Notes: generated from the letters alone by a model not told the origin. 64,000 nucleotides of DNA from Microglena sp. YARC (GCA_022414725.1 CM039463.1:71936724-72000723), one strand, 5' to 3'; counted from the stretch's first letter, positions 31,836 through 42,692 are shown. A program made the numbers and translations.

Positions 31836-32395
31836 CTCATGACCGAAGCAAGATACTCTTTCAGCAAGAGAGGGACACGAGAGGTAAGGGCATCAGACTG
31901 CTGCCTTCGGATATGCAAAAAGATATCCCGAGGCGAAGCAAAGTCCTGGTATACCTTGACTAAGGCATCCGTCATATTGGCAAGCATCATGGTTAAGATC
32001 ATGAACTGTTGACGGGGCAGGGGCAGCGCACTGAAACCCAACAGTGCAGGATCGACACTAGACTCACCATGAGAGGCCGAAGTTCCAGCAGCAGGAGCAG
32101 CAGTCCTAGGAGCTAAAGACTCACGAATCCCCAGAAAATACTCAGCAGCAAGACCAGCGTCATAAGCGCGCTGGTCATCTAAGTTCCTGATGAGGGACAG
32201 GGAACGCGCAACACCCACAACGAGCTCGAAATCAGGACGAACACGACAGAGAGGGAGGGGCACCTTCACGTACTGGTAACCCCGCAGGTCATTATTCCTA
32301 CGCCCAATGCCACCAAAGGTCACACCATTAGCAGGAGGGTAGTTAATCCCTGGCATAACCGGTCCCAGAAAAGCCCGACACTCTAGACCTAGCTC

Positions 32396-32399
<4 letters not shown>
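31836..32399 (-). pseudogene. Copia-2 gag segment
   Basis: An open stretch of about 185 codons encodes CRAFLGPVMPGINYPP, YVKVPLPLCRVRPDFELV, RNLDDQRAYDAGLAAEY, MILTMMLANMTDALVKVYQ and HIRRQQSDALTSRVPLLLK. No domain is recognised by motif. Its position upstream of the zinc knuckle and protease of Copia-2, on the same strand, argues for a gag/capsid region. It is separated from its neighbours by LINE insertions on both sides. Confidence 0.55.
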
Positions 32400-32431
<32 letters not shown>

Positions 32432-32786
32432 GGGGGGAACCAGGAAAAGGTGCAACTGATAAAACCTAGCCCTTTGTGACCAAGGAGAAAAGACCAAAGA
32501 AAAAGACAAGAGCGGCTAAGGGACAGCTAAGGGACGGACACCACCTGGGCGACGTAAGGGACAAAGGAGGACGGGAACAAAAGACAAACAAACCAGAGAG
32601 GCAAGGAAGAAGCCAAAAACAGGAAGCCCAAGAGAAGGGCTAGGACTACTAAGAAAAAAGACCTAAGAAGGGGGGCCATAACATTGCAACCTCTAACAGT
32701 CACCGGATCAGAAGATTAAAAGAGGAGATGCAAACTAAGGAGGACTAAAAGGAAAACTATGCGAGAAACTAAGAGAAAAAAGGGGG

Positions 32787-32820
<34 letters not shown>

Positions 32821-35167
32821 AAGGAGGCAACTGAGGAGGAAACTAAGTAGGCAACTAAGGGTGGAAACTGAACTAGGGGAAGCAAACTAAGGGAGAAACT
32901 GCAAAAACAAGCCAAAAGCAGGGAGGCAACCAGAAAAGAAGGAAGACAACTGGAAGCAAAGCGAAAACCTAAAAGACTGGTCTGGGCATGTACAACAGGA
33001 ATGAAGACAGAGACAGTATCAAGATCTAGATCTTGATCTGGATCTTAGCGCAGATCTGGACCTTGATCTTGGTCCAGATCTAGCCCCAGATCTGGAACGT
33101 TGTCGAGTGCTGTGTCCAAATCTGGAACCTGATCCTGATCTGGGGCAGGGTCTTGATCTTGGGCTTGGGCTGGATCTAGGTCAGGTTCAAGATCGGGGCC
33201 TAGAGCTGGGGCTTGGGCTGGACCTAGGTCAGGGTCTAGATCAGGGTCTAGAGCTCGGGAATGGGCTGGGTCTGGGTCAGGGTCTAGAGCAAGGTCTAGA
33301 TCCGGGTAATGGGCTGGATCTGGGTCAGGGTCTAGATCAGGGTCTAGAACTAGGGCTTGGGCTGGGTCTGGGATTGGGTCTGGGATTGTAGGGAGCGCTG
33401 GGGCCATGGGGATTGTCATTTCCATGCGTGCGGGTATCAGGCTCCTGGTCACCGGGAGTGACCCCAATCATGGTGCAAAAGATCGGGGGGGTGGCCCATA
33501 AGCTTGCAAAGGAAGCCACTGTGAGAGAGCAATCTAGGCCACGCCACCAATCTTGACAGAAGGCGCCATTATCAAGGTGTCGAAGACCCGTCTGGGTGCG
33601 CATCCAGTCCCTAGCGATGGCTTGGTGAAGATGGCCAAGGGCAAGGCAGATAGCCTTGTGGTGAAGGGGCTCATAATGGTCCAGTCTGTCAGCCCGGGAC
33701 GAACGGACCTGCCATATCGCGCCCAAGGTGGTTATACGCAGGAAGGACCACAACCTTAGGGTAGAGGGAGGAGGGGGTGTCCCGGGCCAAAGGGTGATGT
33801 CGTCACCGAGGAGGAAGAAGGGGCAACGAGGAAGGCGCTGCCCACCGGTGAGGGTCTCCCAAGTGGAAAGGAGCCAGTCTATGACAGGGGCAGAATCAGG
33901 GCATTCCAAGAAAGCGTGAGACATTGTGTCAGCAGTGTGCAGCTGCAAGCAGTCAGGGCTGGAGCAGACTATGGAGGGGGGGTCGTCTTGGTTGACCCGT
34001 TGGAAGCGTCCTCGTACATGAGCAAGGAACGCATTGCAGCCCAGGGTGCCATGAAGCAAGCTCCGGCAAGTGATGGTATAAGGACGGTGGAGAGTCTTGT
34101 CAGCGAGGCGTACCCACACCTGTTGAAAAGCCTGCACGTAGAGGGAGGGAGACTTGAGGTTCGTCTTGTCTTTGAGCAGTTCTCTCAGCTGGGCCTGGAC
34201 GGGAGGGGCGGACACGTTGTAAGTCCACCCAAGCGTTCTGTGGGAGGTCTTCAGGGGAGGGGACTGGAATAGGGGTGACAACGAGCGCTCTCTCTGTTGC
34301 TGAGGCAATCCATCGGGATTCAAGACCACGGAGGCCTCGCAGGTCAGGGTTAGTGCTAGGGTGAGTGTCCAAGGTGGAGGGGGTAGAATGCTCCACAGCC
34401 TGGGCCAAGCAGCACGTTCCTCGGTATAACCTGGCACAAAATGGTGGGAACCGGGGCTTTGTTGCATGATATGTTGGTGAAGAAGGGCCTGCCGTGCTTG
34501 GCGCACAGAGAGTTCAAGAAGGTTCACCTCAGTATCATCATGGAGGTGGAGACCCCATGTTGTTGGGTCCAGTTGGAGGTCCTCCCAAAGACCAACCAGC
34601 CATGGTTCCAAGAGCTCTTGCCTCTGGTGGGGGAAAAAGGCCTTGCTGGATCAGCTGCTCCTTAAAGTCTGCCCGTAACCATGCTTCTCGAGGTTTCTTG
34701 CGTAGGGTGATGAGGGCAGCTTGGGGGTGTCCTTGGGGGGGAAGGGCAGGAAGGGTGAGAGGGTGTAACCGGCCAGAGGGCCAGACCTCCCAAAGACGGT
34801 CCTCTCCAGTGAGGGGATCTGGCCCCTCTGCAAGGGACCAGCAGGGGCCACAGCGGGAAAGAGCTTCCATTTGGGAGGTGGAAGTTCAGGAAGGAGGACA
34901 GCATCCCGCCAGGGGTCTGGCAGAGAGGAGAGGATGAAGTCAAGGTCTTGGACAGCAGCGGGAGGGAGGTGAGCTCGTTGTTGATGAGCTGAGCGGATGT
35001 CCTTGAGACGGTGCCACGAGAGTGCTTGGGAGGAGAGCACTTGGTTTGAGTGATGGGCCCATGGACGGAAAAGGAGGGGTGTTGTTGAAGGTGGTTTCCA
35101 GTAGGATGGATTGGGGGCACTGCACGGGCGGAGCGATAATTCTACGAATGTTCAGCAGGAGAAAAGA
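32400..35167 (-). mobile_element. LINE-A copy 4, 5'-truncated
   Basis: Poly(T) at 32400-32426, 3' UTR with a ~36-base G tract (32784-32818), acidic tail, Cys/His finger region and part of the post-RT region. It ends at GGAGCGATAATTCTACG...GAAAAG near 35167, next to a LINE-B tail. It lies within the Copia-2 gag on the same strand. Confidence 0.92.
33045..34611 (-). CDS. LINE-A polymerase C-terminal part, copy 4
   Basis: The 424-codon frame 34611-33337 is the cleanest view of the post-RT region. It includes SVRQARQALLHQHIMQQ (residues ~36-52), VWVRLADKTLHRPYTITC (~166-182), and the finger C216, C221, H232, C237. It is followed by LTGGQRLPRCPFFLLGDD, WSFLRITTLGAIWQVRSS and DNGAFCQDWWRGLDCSL. 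A frameshift at ~33430 moves the acidic DLDP tail to the frame 33467-33045, which runs to the stop. The start is a truncation point, not a true initiator. It lacks RT and endonuclease, so it is non-functional. Confidence 0.75.
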
Positions 35168-35324
35168 CTAGAAGCCATGGACCAAAAGTCTTAGCGGACT
35201 TTTGGTCCATGTCTTCTAGTCTTCTTCTTTGGTTTTTCTTCCTTGGTCACATAGGGCTAGGTTTTATCAGATGTTCCCTTTCCTGGTTCCGCCCTATGTA
35301 AAAAAAAAAAAAAAAAAAAAAAAA
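35168..35324 (+). mobile_element. LINE-B tail with fold-back 5' end
   Basis: The LINE-B 3' terminus (hairpin arms ACATAGGG at ~35249 and CCCTATGT at ~35293) is followed by 24 A. At its 5' edge, 35167-35191 is the inverted copy of 35198-35222 (GACTAGAAG...CAAAAGTC and GACTTTTG...CTTCTAGTC) around the 6-base spacer TTAGCG. Other LINE-B tails read straight through this point without the inversion. Confidence 0.88.
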
Positions 35325-35708
35325 GAGACGCATCAGAGCGTCCTCAACCTCAGGAGAGAGGCGTCGGACAGTAGCAGAAGGAGCCGCAAAGTTGGAGAAT
35401 TGATTGGGGGGGGGTACTTCCACGATGGCGGAAGGACTCTCATGACCGCTAGCAGAGGCCGCTGGCGCACAAACATCTAGCCAATCAGTAAGAGGAGCCG
35501 GGTCCTCCGTTGGAAGGACTCGGTCGCAGCCATTGCTGATAATGATACTGCACATCCCGCCTTCCAAGAAAGACCATTCGACTTATGGAGTTTCTCGAAA
35601 GCCGGCGGAGGTTGCATCGAAAAGCAGTGTAGTAAATGAAGGACCGTATAACCTATCAGCTTGGATACACTCCAGAGAGTGGACAAAGATGCTTGCGTGA
35701 GCAGACGC
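35325..35708 (-). pseudogene. Copia-2 5' region: gag N-terminus and LTR edge
   Basis: One minus frame (35567-35325) reads SNGCDRVLPTEDPAPLTDWL, then HESPSAIVEVPPP and SATVRRLSPEVEDALMRL, plausibly the gag N-terminus. From ~35655 to 35708 the sequence (TATCAGCTTGG...GACGCGCCAATC) matches the Copia-3 LTR at 55740-55795 in reverse complement. The LTR therefore ends near 35655, and the two LTR parts are split by the LINE-A tail at 35709-35868. Confidence 0.6.
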
Positions 35709-35868
35709 GCCAATCTTACGTCGCCTAGGTGGTGTCCATCCCTTAGCTGTCCCTTAGCCGTTCTTGTCTTTTTCTTTGGTCTTTTCTCCTTGGTCACAAA
35801 GGGCTAGGTTTTATCAGTTGCGCCTTTTCCTGGTTCCCCCCTTTGTAAAAAAAAAAAAAAAAAAAAAA
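35709..35868 (+). mobile_element. LINE-A 3' tail inserted in Copia-2 LTR
   Basis: About 138 bp of LINE-A 3' terminus (from TACGTCGCC) plus 22 A. The empty site is visible in Copia-3: GCCAATCTATACACGG near 55735 (reverse complement), against GCCAATC / CTATATATGCGG here, giving at most a 2-3 bp target duplication. Confidence 0.88.
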
Positions 35869-36160
35869 CTATATATGCGGAGACGAGAATAGCATTACAA
35901 GCACTGGAGACCCATCAAGGGGCACCAGTGGTGAAAGGGGCGGCAGCCAGGAACCGAACAGGGCACAGGCTAGACCGGTGACGCAGCCAACAGGAAGCTG
36001 TCACTGAGTCACTCAAAGGATGACACAGTCTACGGGAAGCTGTCACTACGGGAAGCTGGCAGAGCCGATAGTTCTAAAAAAAAAAAAAAAAAGGAAGTAC
36101 ATAAGTAGTCACCAAGTCATAAAACGCGTGAGAGCACCGCAATTCATGCTGACACTAGGC
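35869..36160 (-). repeat. Copia-2 LTR remnant with orphan A tract
   Basis: Reverse complement matches Copia-3 LTR 55450-55740 (TGACACAGT..., TTCCTGTTGGCTGCGTCA, ACTCGGTGACTACTTATG). At 36076-36092 a run of 17 A stands where Copia-3 has only two (TAGTTCTAAGGAAGT), with no other inserted sequence. Homology ends near 36160 at the endonuclease fragment. Confidence 0.75.
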
Positions 36161-36935
36161 TTAGTGGGGCAGGTGTCAGTCATGATGGAGAGAGCTTGGT
36201 GAAGAGTGATCATGAGATGATCTGCCATGCTGTTAAGGTTTTCTGGCATGGTGGCTGTGAGTTCTTGTCTAATAGATTGAATGTGTGCAGATGTTTTATC
36301 TTCTCCCAGTAAAGTTTGTGCTTTAGTCCAGGCTTTATTTATGTTGATGTGGCTGTGCTGAAATTGATGGAGAAATTGATTTGAATTGGCCTCTTTAGCT
36401 TTGGCCATGTCCTGTTGTTTGAGAGGAAGTTGCAGTTGGGGTGTTGGATTGTGAGGTGGTGTGTCCAGGTTGGGAGGGGGAAAGAGAGAGGAGGTAATTT
36501 GTTGTTCCAGGGTCAAGTGGTCAAGTGTGTCTCCCATTTGGTGTGTGGTTTCTGTCACTGTGGTTGCAGGTGGGGGGTTGATGAGAATGATGTCATCTAT
36601 CCTGCTGCTGTAGGAAGTGTTGTCTGAGTAAGTATGGGGGCGTGGTGATGGTTGAATGTGAATTGGGTATTTATTCAGATGCTGATAGTGAGGCTGGTCC
36701 TCCAGTGCTGGACTGTGTTGCTTTCTATCAGTGAGGTAGTAAGCTGCATTCCAGTCTCCCCCTGCAATATAGTGGTGAGAGGGGTTCTGGGATATGATGT
36801 AGTGAATGTGTTCATAGATACCGGCTCTTTTGGCAGAGTCATTGCAGGGCATGTAGACGCCTAAAATGTGAGTGATGTTGTTAATAGTTTGATGAGTGAG
36901 ATGACCAGCTATGTCAGTGTTTTGTTGGTTGGGGA
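36161..36935 (-). pseudogene. APE-type endonuclease of a second LINE (LINE-B or other)
   Basis: The frame 37086-36109 contains EEP motifs in order: ILGVYMPCND, IAGGDWNAAYY, SSRIDDIILINPPP and DTLDHLTLEQQ. The SDH motif is replaced by LDH. The chain continues to a helical linker typical of the step to RT (HQALSIMTDTCPTK), then is cut. The first ~45 residues of the open frame (Lys/Thr-rich) are the antisense of the LINE-B 3' UTR and not part of the protein. The domain is unlike the LINE-A endonuclease and A/T-richer. It lies in opposite orientation to the LINE-B tail that follows. Confidence 0.8.
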
Positions 36936-37200
36936 GGAACAGTGTTGCTTGGAGGTGGGGGTGGTGCTCGGAAGGCCCTTTGTCCTTTGTCCTCCTAGTA
37001 ATTAGTTTGTGTCCCTCGGTCTTTTGTCCCCTAGTCTTTTCGTCTTTTGTCTTCGGATCTTTTGTCTTAGCGGACTTTTGGTCCATGTCCTCTAGTCTTC
37101 TTCTTTGGTTTTTCTTCCTCGGTCACATAGGGCTAGCTTTTCTCAGATGTTCCCTTTCCTGGTTCCTCCCTATGTAAAAAAAAAAAAAAAAAAAAAAAAA
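36911..37200 (+). mobile_element. LINE-B 3' end, longest copy
   Basis: From AGTGTTTTGTTGGTTGGGG to CCTCCCTATGT plus 25 A. The hairpin arms ACATAGGG (37125-37132) and CCCTATGT (37168-37175) are intact. Copies at 52605 and 61029 begin at the same point (AGTGTTTTATTGG), so this unit of ~265 bp may be a defined element. Alternatively it shares an inversion point with an ancestor. Confidence 0.85.
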
Positions 37201-37640
37201 CGCACAATCTCACTCCCCCACCACACCGCCCATAACCCCACACTCACCCCCCTATCACAGCACGTTCTTTTTACAAACCACCACCAACCTTCACATTGCA
37301 CCCCTCATCCCCACCCCACCACCACAACATTGGCTAGGGCGTGCAAGTCGCCTAGACCGGTCTGGGCCAATAAATCACCCCCTCCTAACACACACACACT
37401 CACACCTTCCCTCTTCACCACCTAACCCACACTCACTCCCCCACCACCACACACATAACCGCACACTCTCCCCCCTACCACCATAACACACCCCTCCTTA
37501 CAGCTTACCACCAACCCATACCTCCACAACACACCCCTCACCCCCATACCACCACCACCACCCTGGTCTGGGCGTGAAATTCGCCTAGATAGACTGGTCT
37601 GGGCGTGAAAATCGCCCAGACCACAGTTCCACGGGAGATT
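37201..37640. repeat. C/A-rich simple repeat with GACTGGTCTGGGC boxes
   Basis: 37201-37560 is CACCAC/ACACAC-type low-complexity DNA on the plus strand. The motif AC(T/C)GGTCTGGGC followed by GTGAAA(A/T)TCGCC recurs at ~37353, 37562 and 37592, with CGTGCAAGTCGCC at 37340. The core GACTGGTCTGGGC is also part of the LINE-A 3' UTR (for example 38521). No gene is seen. Confidence 0.6.
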
Positions 37641-37957
37641 GCTCTTTTCCTATCTTGCCGAGGTTTACCTTAGCGGTTAGGGGGCGGCGTTAGATCCCAG
37701 GACACGCAGGCTGAGTTACAAATGTGGTGTGTTCTACATCCCTTGTGATCTACAGTACCCTTGCTGTATCGACCCTAATTGCAAGAGTAGGAAGGGGGTG
37801 GTGAGGTTCGATTCCTTAGTATTTTGGCGTCCTGGCCCTAAGCAAACCTTGTAGGGAAGTACTGTCGGATTTCTGCCCTCGGGTGGCTCTCTAGTTATGT
37901 CTCCTTGATTCCGCCTCTAACGACTATGGCAGGGAGCTTGTCTGCCGTGATCAACAG
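37641..37957. other. Unassigned segment with a B-box-like motif
   Basis: No open frame or repeat match is seen. GGTTCGATTCC at 37805-37815 is a perfect Pol III B box. A possible A box (TTAGCGGTTAGG, ~37672) is 130 bp upstream, too far for a normal tRNA without an intron. It may be a tRNA-derived SINE remnant. Confidence 0.3.
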
Positions 37958-40900
37958 TTTTTTTTTTTTTTTTTTTACAAAGGGGGGAACCAGGAAAAGG
38001 CGCAACTGATAAAACCTAGCCCTTTGTGACCAAGGAGAAAAGACCAAAGAAAAAGACAAGAACGGCTAAGGGACAGCTAAGGGACGGACACCACCTGGGC
38101 GACGTAAGGGACAAAGGAGGACGGGAACAGAAGACAAACAAACCAGAGAGGCAAGGAAGAAGCCAAAAACAGGAAGCCCAAGAGAAGGGGCTAGGACTAC
38201 TAAGAAAAAAGACCTATGAAGGGGGGGGCCAAAACATTGCAATCTCTAACAGTCACCGGATCAGAAGACTGAAAGAGGAGATGCAAACGAAGGAGGACTA
38301 AAAGGAAAACTATGCGAGAAACTAAGAGAAAAAAGGGGGGAGGGGGGGGGGGGGGGGGGGGGGGACTAAGGAGGCAACTGAGGGAGAAACTAAGGAGGCA
38401 ACTAAGGGTGGAAACTGAACTAGGGAAGCAAACTAAGGGAGAAACTGCAAAAAACAAGCCAAAAGCAGGGAGGCAACCAGAAAAGAAGAAAGACAACTGG
38501 AAGCAAAGCGAAAACCTAAAAGACTGGTCTGGGCATGTACAACAGGAATGAAGACAGAGACAGTATCAAGATCTAGATCTTGATCTGGATCTTAGCGCAG
38601 ATCTGGACCTTGATCTTGGTCCAGATCTAGCCCCAGATCTGGAACGTTGTCGAGTGCTGTGTCCAAATCTGGAACCTGATCCTGATCTGGGGCAGGGTCT
38701 TGATCTTGGGCTTGGGCTGGATCTAGGTCAGGGTCAAGATCGGGGCCTAGAGCTGGGGCTTGGGCTGGACCTAGGTCAGGGTCTAGATTAGGGTCTAGAG
38801 CTCGGGAATGGGCTGGGTCTGGGTCAGGGTCTAGAGCAAGGTCTAGATCCGGGTAATGGGCTGGATCTGGGGCAGGATCTAGATCAGGGTCTAGAACTAG
38901 GGCTTGGGCTGGGTCTGGGATTGGGTCTGGGATTGTAGGGAGCGCTGGGGCCATGGGGATTGTCATTTCCATGGTGCGGGTATCAGGCTCCTGGTCACCG
39001 GAGTGACCCCAATCATGGTGCAAAAGATCGGGGGGGTGGCCCATAAGCTTGCAAAGGAAGCCACTGTGAGAGAGCAATCTAGGCCACGCCACCAATCTTG
39101 ACAGAAGGCGCCATTATCAAGGTGTCGAAGATCCGTCTGGGTGCGCATCCAGTCCCTGGCGATGGCTTGGTGAAGGTGGCCAAGGGCAAGGCAGATAGCC
39201 TTGTGGTGAAGGGGCTCAAAATGGTCCAGTCTGTCAGCCCGGGACGAACGGACCTGCCATATCGTGCCCAAGGTGGTTATACGCAGGAAGGACCACAACC
39301 TTAGGGTAGAGGGAGGAGGGGGTGTCCCGGGCCAAAGGGTGATGTCGTCACCGAGGAGGAAGAAGGGGCAACGAGGAAGGTGCTGCCCACCGGTGAGGGT
39401 CTCCCAAGTGGAAAGGAGCCAGTCTATGACAGGGGCAGAATCAGGGCATTCCAAGAAAGCGTGAGACATTGTGTCAGCAGTGTGCAGCTGCAAGCAGTCA
39501 GGGCTGGAGCAGACTATGGAGGGGGGGTCGTCTTGTTTGACCCGTTGGAAGCGTCCTCGTACATGGGCAAGGAACGCATTGCAGCCCAGGGTGCCATGAA
39601 GCAAATCCGGCAAGTGATGGTATGAGGACGGTGGAGAGTCATGTCAGCGAGGCGTACCCACACCTGCGAAAAGCCTGCACGTAGAGGGAGGGAGACTTGA
39701 GGTTCGTCTTGCCTTTGAGCAGTTCTCTCCGCTGGTCCTGGACGGGAGGGGCGGACACGTTGTAAGTCCACCCAAGCGTTCTGTGGGAGGTCTTCAGGGG
39801 AAGGGACTGGAATAGGGGTGACAACGAGCGCTCTCTCTGTTGCTGAGGCAATCCATCGGGATTCAAGACCACGGAGGCCTCGCAGGTCAGGGTTAGTGCT
39901 AGGGTGAGTGTCCAAGGTGGAGGGGGGTAGAATGCTCCACAGTCTGGGCCAAGCTTCCAGTAGGATGGATTGGGGGCACTGCATGGGCGGAGCGATAATT
40001 CTACGAATATTCAGCAGGAGAAAAGCCTTTGCACTTTCCCGGGCCAAGTTGGTGGTGATTTAGGCGATGTCCACAGAAGACGGGGTGGTAACCAGGGCAT
40101 GGTATCCACTTGGCTGACCTGGAGGAAGGCGCACAGCCCGAGAAATCTCGTGACGGTAGAGCTGCTGCCAGGGGTGACCTGTGTAACTGAAGAGGAGCAT
40201 GTGGTCTTGGCCAGCATAGCAGCCGAGTGGGAAGCAAGATGGGGTACAGCAAGCCCTCCTCGATGAAAAGGAAGGACGGCTGTCCCGAAGCGGGGGAAGA
40301 GGTGTCCTGGACGTGGTGATTCCTCCTCCTGTAGGCTAGAGGTTGCAACAAAGGCATTTAGAGAGAATTGCAACTGCTGGCGGAGAGGCGCTGGTGGTGA
40401 TGCAAAGTTAGCCTGGAAGATGAACTTGGAAGCCAAGCATTGCATAGCAACATGCGCCCTTCCAACAACATTGAGATTGCGTGAGAGCCATGGAGCTGCT
40501 GCACGTGAGATGCTATGGGGCATGTGCTGGTAGGCTGCAGCCTTGCAAAGGGCAGTGTCTGCACCGAACGGCACGCCCAGCACTCTTTGAGGTGTGTCTG
40601 GGGGATGGAGGTGGTAACCAGTCAAGTGATGGGTGCCAAGGGCGGGGTCCAGATCTGCAGGGAGGGGTATGTCTGGGGGAAGTTCAAGAAGCAGAAGACG
40701 GGTCTTGGGAACAGACTGGGCGGGTAAGCCAGCCGAATTGGCTACGACGTATGTCTCCTTGATGATAGGCCCATCTGTGGCTGGGTTGAGGACAAAGTGC
40801 TTGCCATCGTCAGCAAACGAGAGGGTGGCAGGGCCAACTCTCCTGAGGGAAGACGGAAGGATTGCAGAGTTCCACAAGATCTCAGTTGGTTATTGTAGGT

Positions 40901-42687
40901 GATGAAGGGCTCAAAGATGATGACCCATTGATTACAGCTCAAGGCCCCACCCTGAGGGAAGCCGGAAGTGTTGGGGAAGGAGGTAGTGAAGAAACCGTTG
41001 AGACGCACTCGCGTAGAGCTGCCATTCATGAGGATATCGCACCAGCGCGTGATGCCTGCACTATTGAATCCCATGGCTGACATTGTCTTTAGGAGCCATC
41101 CCCTGTTGACAGAATCATAAGCTTTAGTGAGGTCAGAATGCAGCAACCATCCTGGTAAGCCAAGCTCTTTCAAGCGCGCAGCCAAGCCTAGGTGATAGCG
41201 GATGTTGTCACTGATGTCTCTGCCACGGAGGAAAGCTGATTGAGTGACGTCGATGAGATATTCCAGTGGGCGTTGCAGCCGGTGAGCCATGATCAAAAGG
41301 ATCAGCTTAAGGTCGCAATTGAGAAGGGTGATAGGACGGTAATCTGCGAGGGAGTCTTGGGGCTGACCAGTCTTGTGGAGAAGGCAGATGGTTCCCTGAA
41401 GGAGGGGTGCTAGGGGGGCCGAGTTAACTTGATCTTGGAAGGCAGAGTTGAAAAACCCTTTGAAGGATCGGGGACAGTTCTTCATGGAACGCATTGTAGA
41501 CTTCAAAGGGAAGTCCGTCATAACCTGGGCTGGAGCCTCGAGAAGCAGAGCGGATGGCAAGGTTCATCTCCTCTGATGTGATTAGGCCATCGCCATTGAC
41601 ACCTTCTGCAAGGGCTGCATAACTAGGGGGGAGGGGACGAGGGGGGGATGTGAGCAGAAGATCCTGGTTAGCCTGGTTGATGTGAGGGTTTGGACGATAC
41701 AGTCCAAAGGAGGAATCAGCACTATAAAAGTCCCGAGCATACTCCAGTCCTATTTTGACTCCTATCATTGAAGAGAGGTCAGCCACAGAAAGGGGGTGAT
41801 GCTGGGGTGGCCCTGGAGGCTGGATAAGCTTGATGTCGACTGGGGGGTGAGGGGAACGGGAAAGGTGGTGGAAGTAGAAGGAAGATGAATCCCCCAAAGT
41901 GTGCTCGAGGATAGGTAGAGCTTTGAGCATTGGAGCAAGGAGTTGCTGCCAAGCGAGTGTTGCTGCTAATGCCTTAGCCTTGGCTATGTTGAGGCGTGCC
42001 AAGAAAGAAATTGCATCGGGGGAGAAATGCACCTGTGAGAATTCCTGCCGGGCGTCGTCCTCTGCTAAGCGGGCGGCACGCTGGCGGGCACGGCGATGCT
42101 TCTTGTAAATGGCCCAACTGCTGGTGCGAATAACTTCCTTCATGTTGTCCCATTTTGTGACGATGTCTGAATCGGGTAAGAGGTTTAGGAGGAGGGATTG
42201 TGAAGCGATGATGTTCTTGACCTCATCACAAGCTTCTGGAATGTTGAGGAGGAGGAGGGGGAACCCTTGCAGCCCTTGGCCCTTGGGTGGAGCGTGGCCT
42301 AGGAAGGAGAGGGTTATAGACACAGGGCGGTGGTCAGAGATAAAGCCAGAGGTAGGGAGAATGGAGGAAGTGGCTGTGAAGAGGGCTAGGAGGGAGTCTG
42401 AAAGCCAGCCAGCGGTCAAGCCTACCGCCCGATGAGGCTGGGATGCTCCAATGTGTGAAGTCTTTGGCAGTCGGGTGTGTGTTCCTCCAGATGTCTTGTA
42501 AGCTGTAGGTATTCATGATGTCTGCAAGGGGAGGTGTCCCCTGCATGCAACTCATGGGGTCAATATTGAGTCTGTGAGGAGGGTAGACCGCATCGAGGGG
42601 GTCAAAAATGCAGTTGAAATCACCAACAACGAGAAGGAGGCGTCCGTCAGTGGGAAGGTTGGGACGCACGCAGTTGAAAAAGAAGTC

Positions 42688-42692
<5 letters not shown>
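37958..42692 (-). mobile_element. LINE-A copy 5: 3' end, polymerase and endonuclease part
   Basis: Poly(T) at 37958-37976, 3' UTR with G tract (38336-38364), acidic tail (38592-38930), post-RT region, RT and the end of the endonuclease. A deletion of ~690 bp at 39955 joins sequence equivalent to 34405 and 35097 of copy 4. At 42692 the endonuclease is interrupted (CAGAGAAGAC) by another LINE-A tail. The 5' continuation is found as ORF1 pieces at 42913-43117 and 48792-49975, so these all belong to one copy. Confidence 0.9.
40011..42440 (-). pseudogene. LINE-A endonuclease end and reverse transcriptase, copy 5
   Basis: Three overlapping frames cover the domain. Frame 42419-41424 holds ISDHRPVSITL (endonuclease end), the basic linker and the SPGYDGLPFEVY motif. 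Frame 41560-40742 holds YRPITLLNCDLKL, QSAFLRGRDI, HSDLTKAYDS and GFPQGGALS. Frame 40877-40011 holds LSFADDGKHF and the following region through ARESAEAF-like sequence. Only two frame changes separate a full RT from an open frame, making this one of the best-preserved RT copies. All catalytic Asp residues are present. Confidence 0.9.

Noticed and set aside
33107..33391. Leu/Gly-rich repeat protein on the antisense of the acidic tail
   Set aside because: It is the shadow frame of the DLDP repeat, which is in frame with the polymerase on the other strand.
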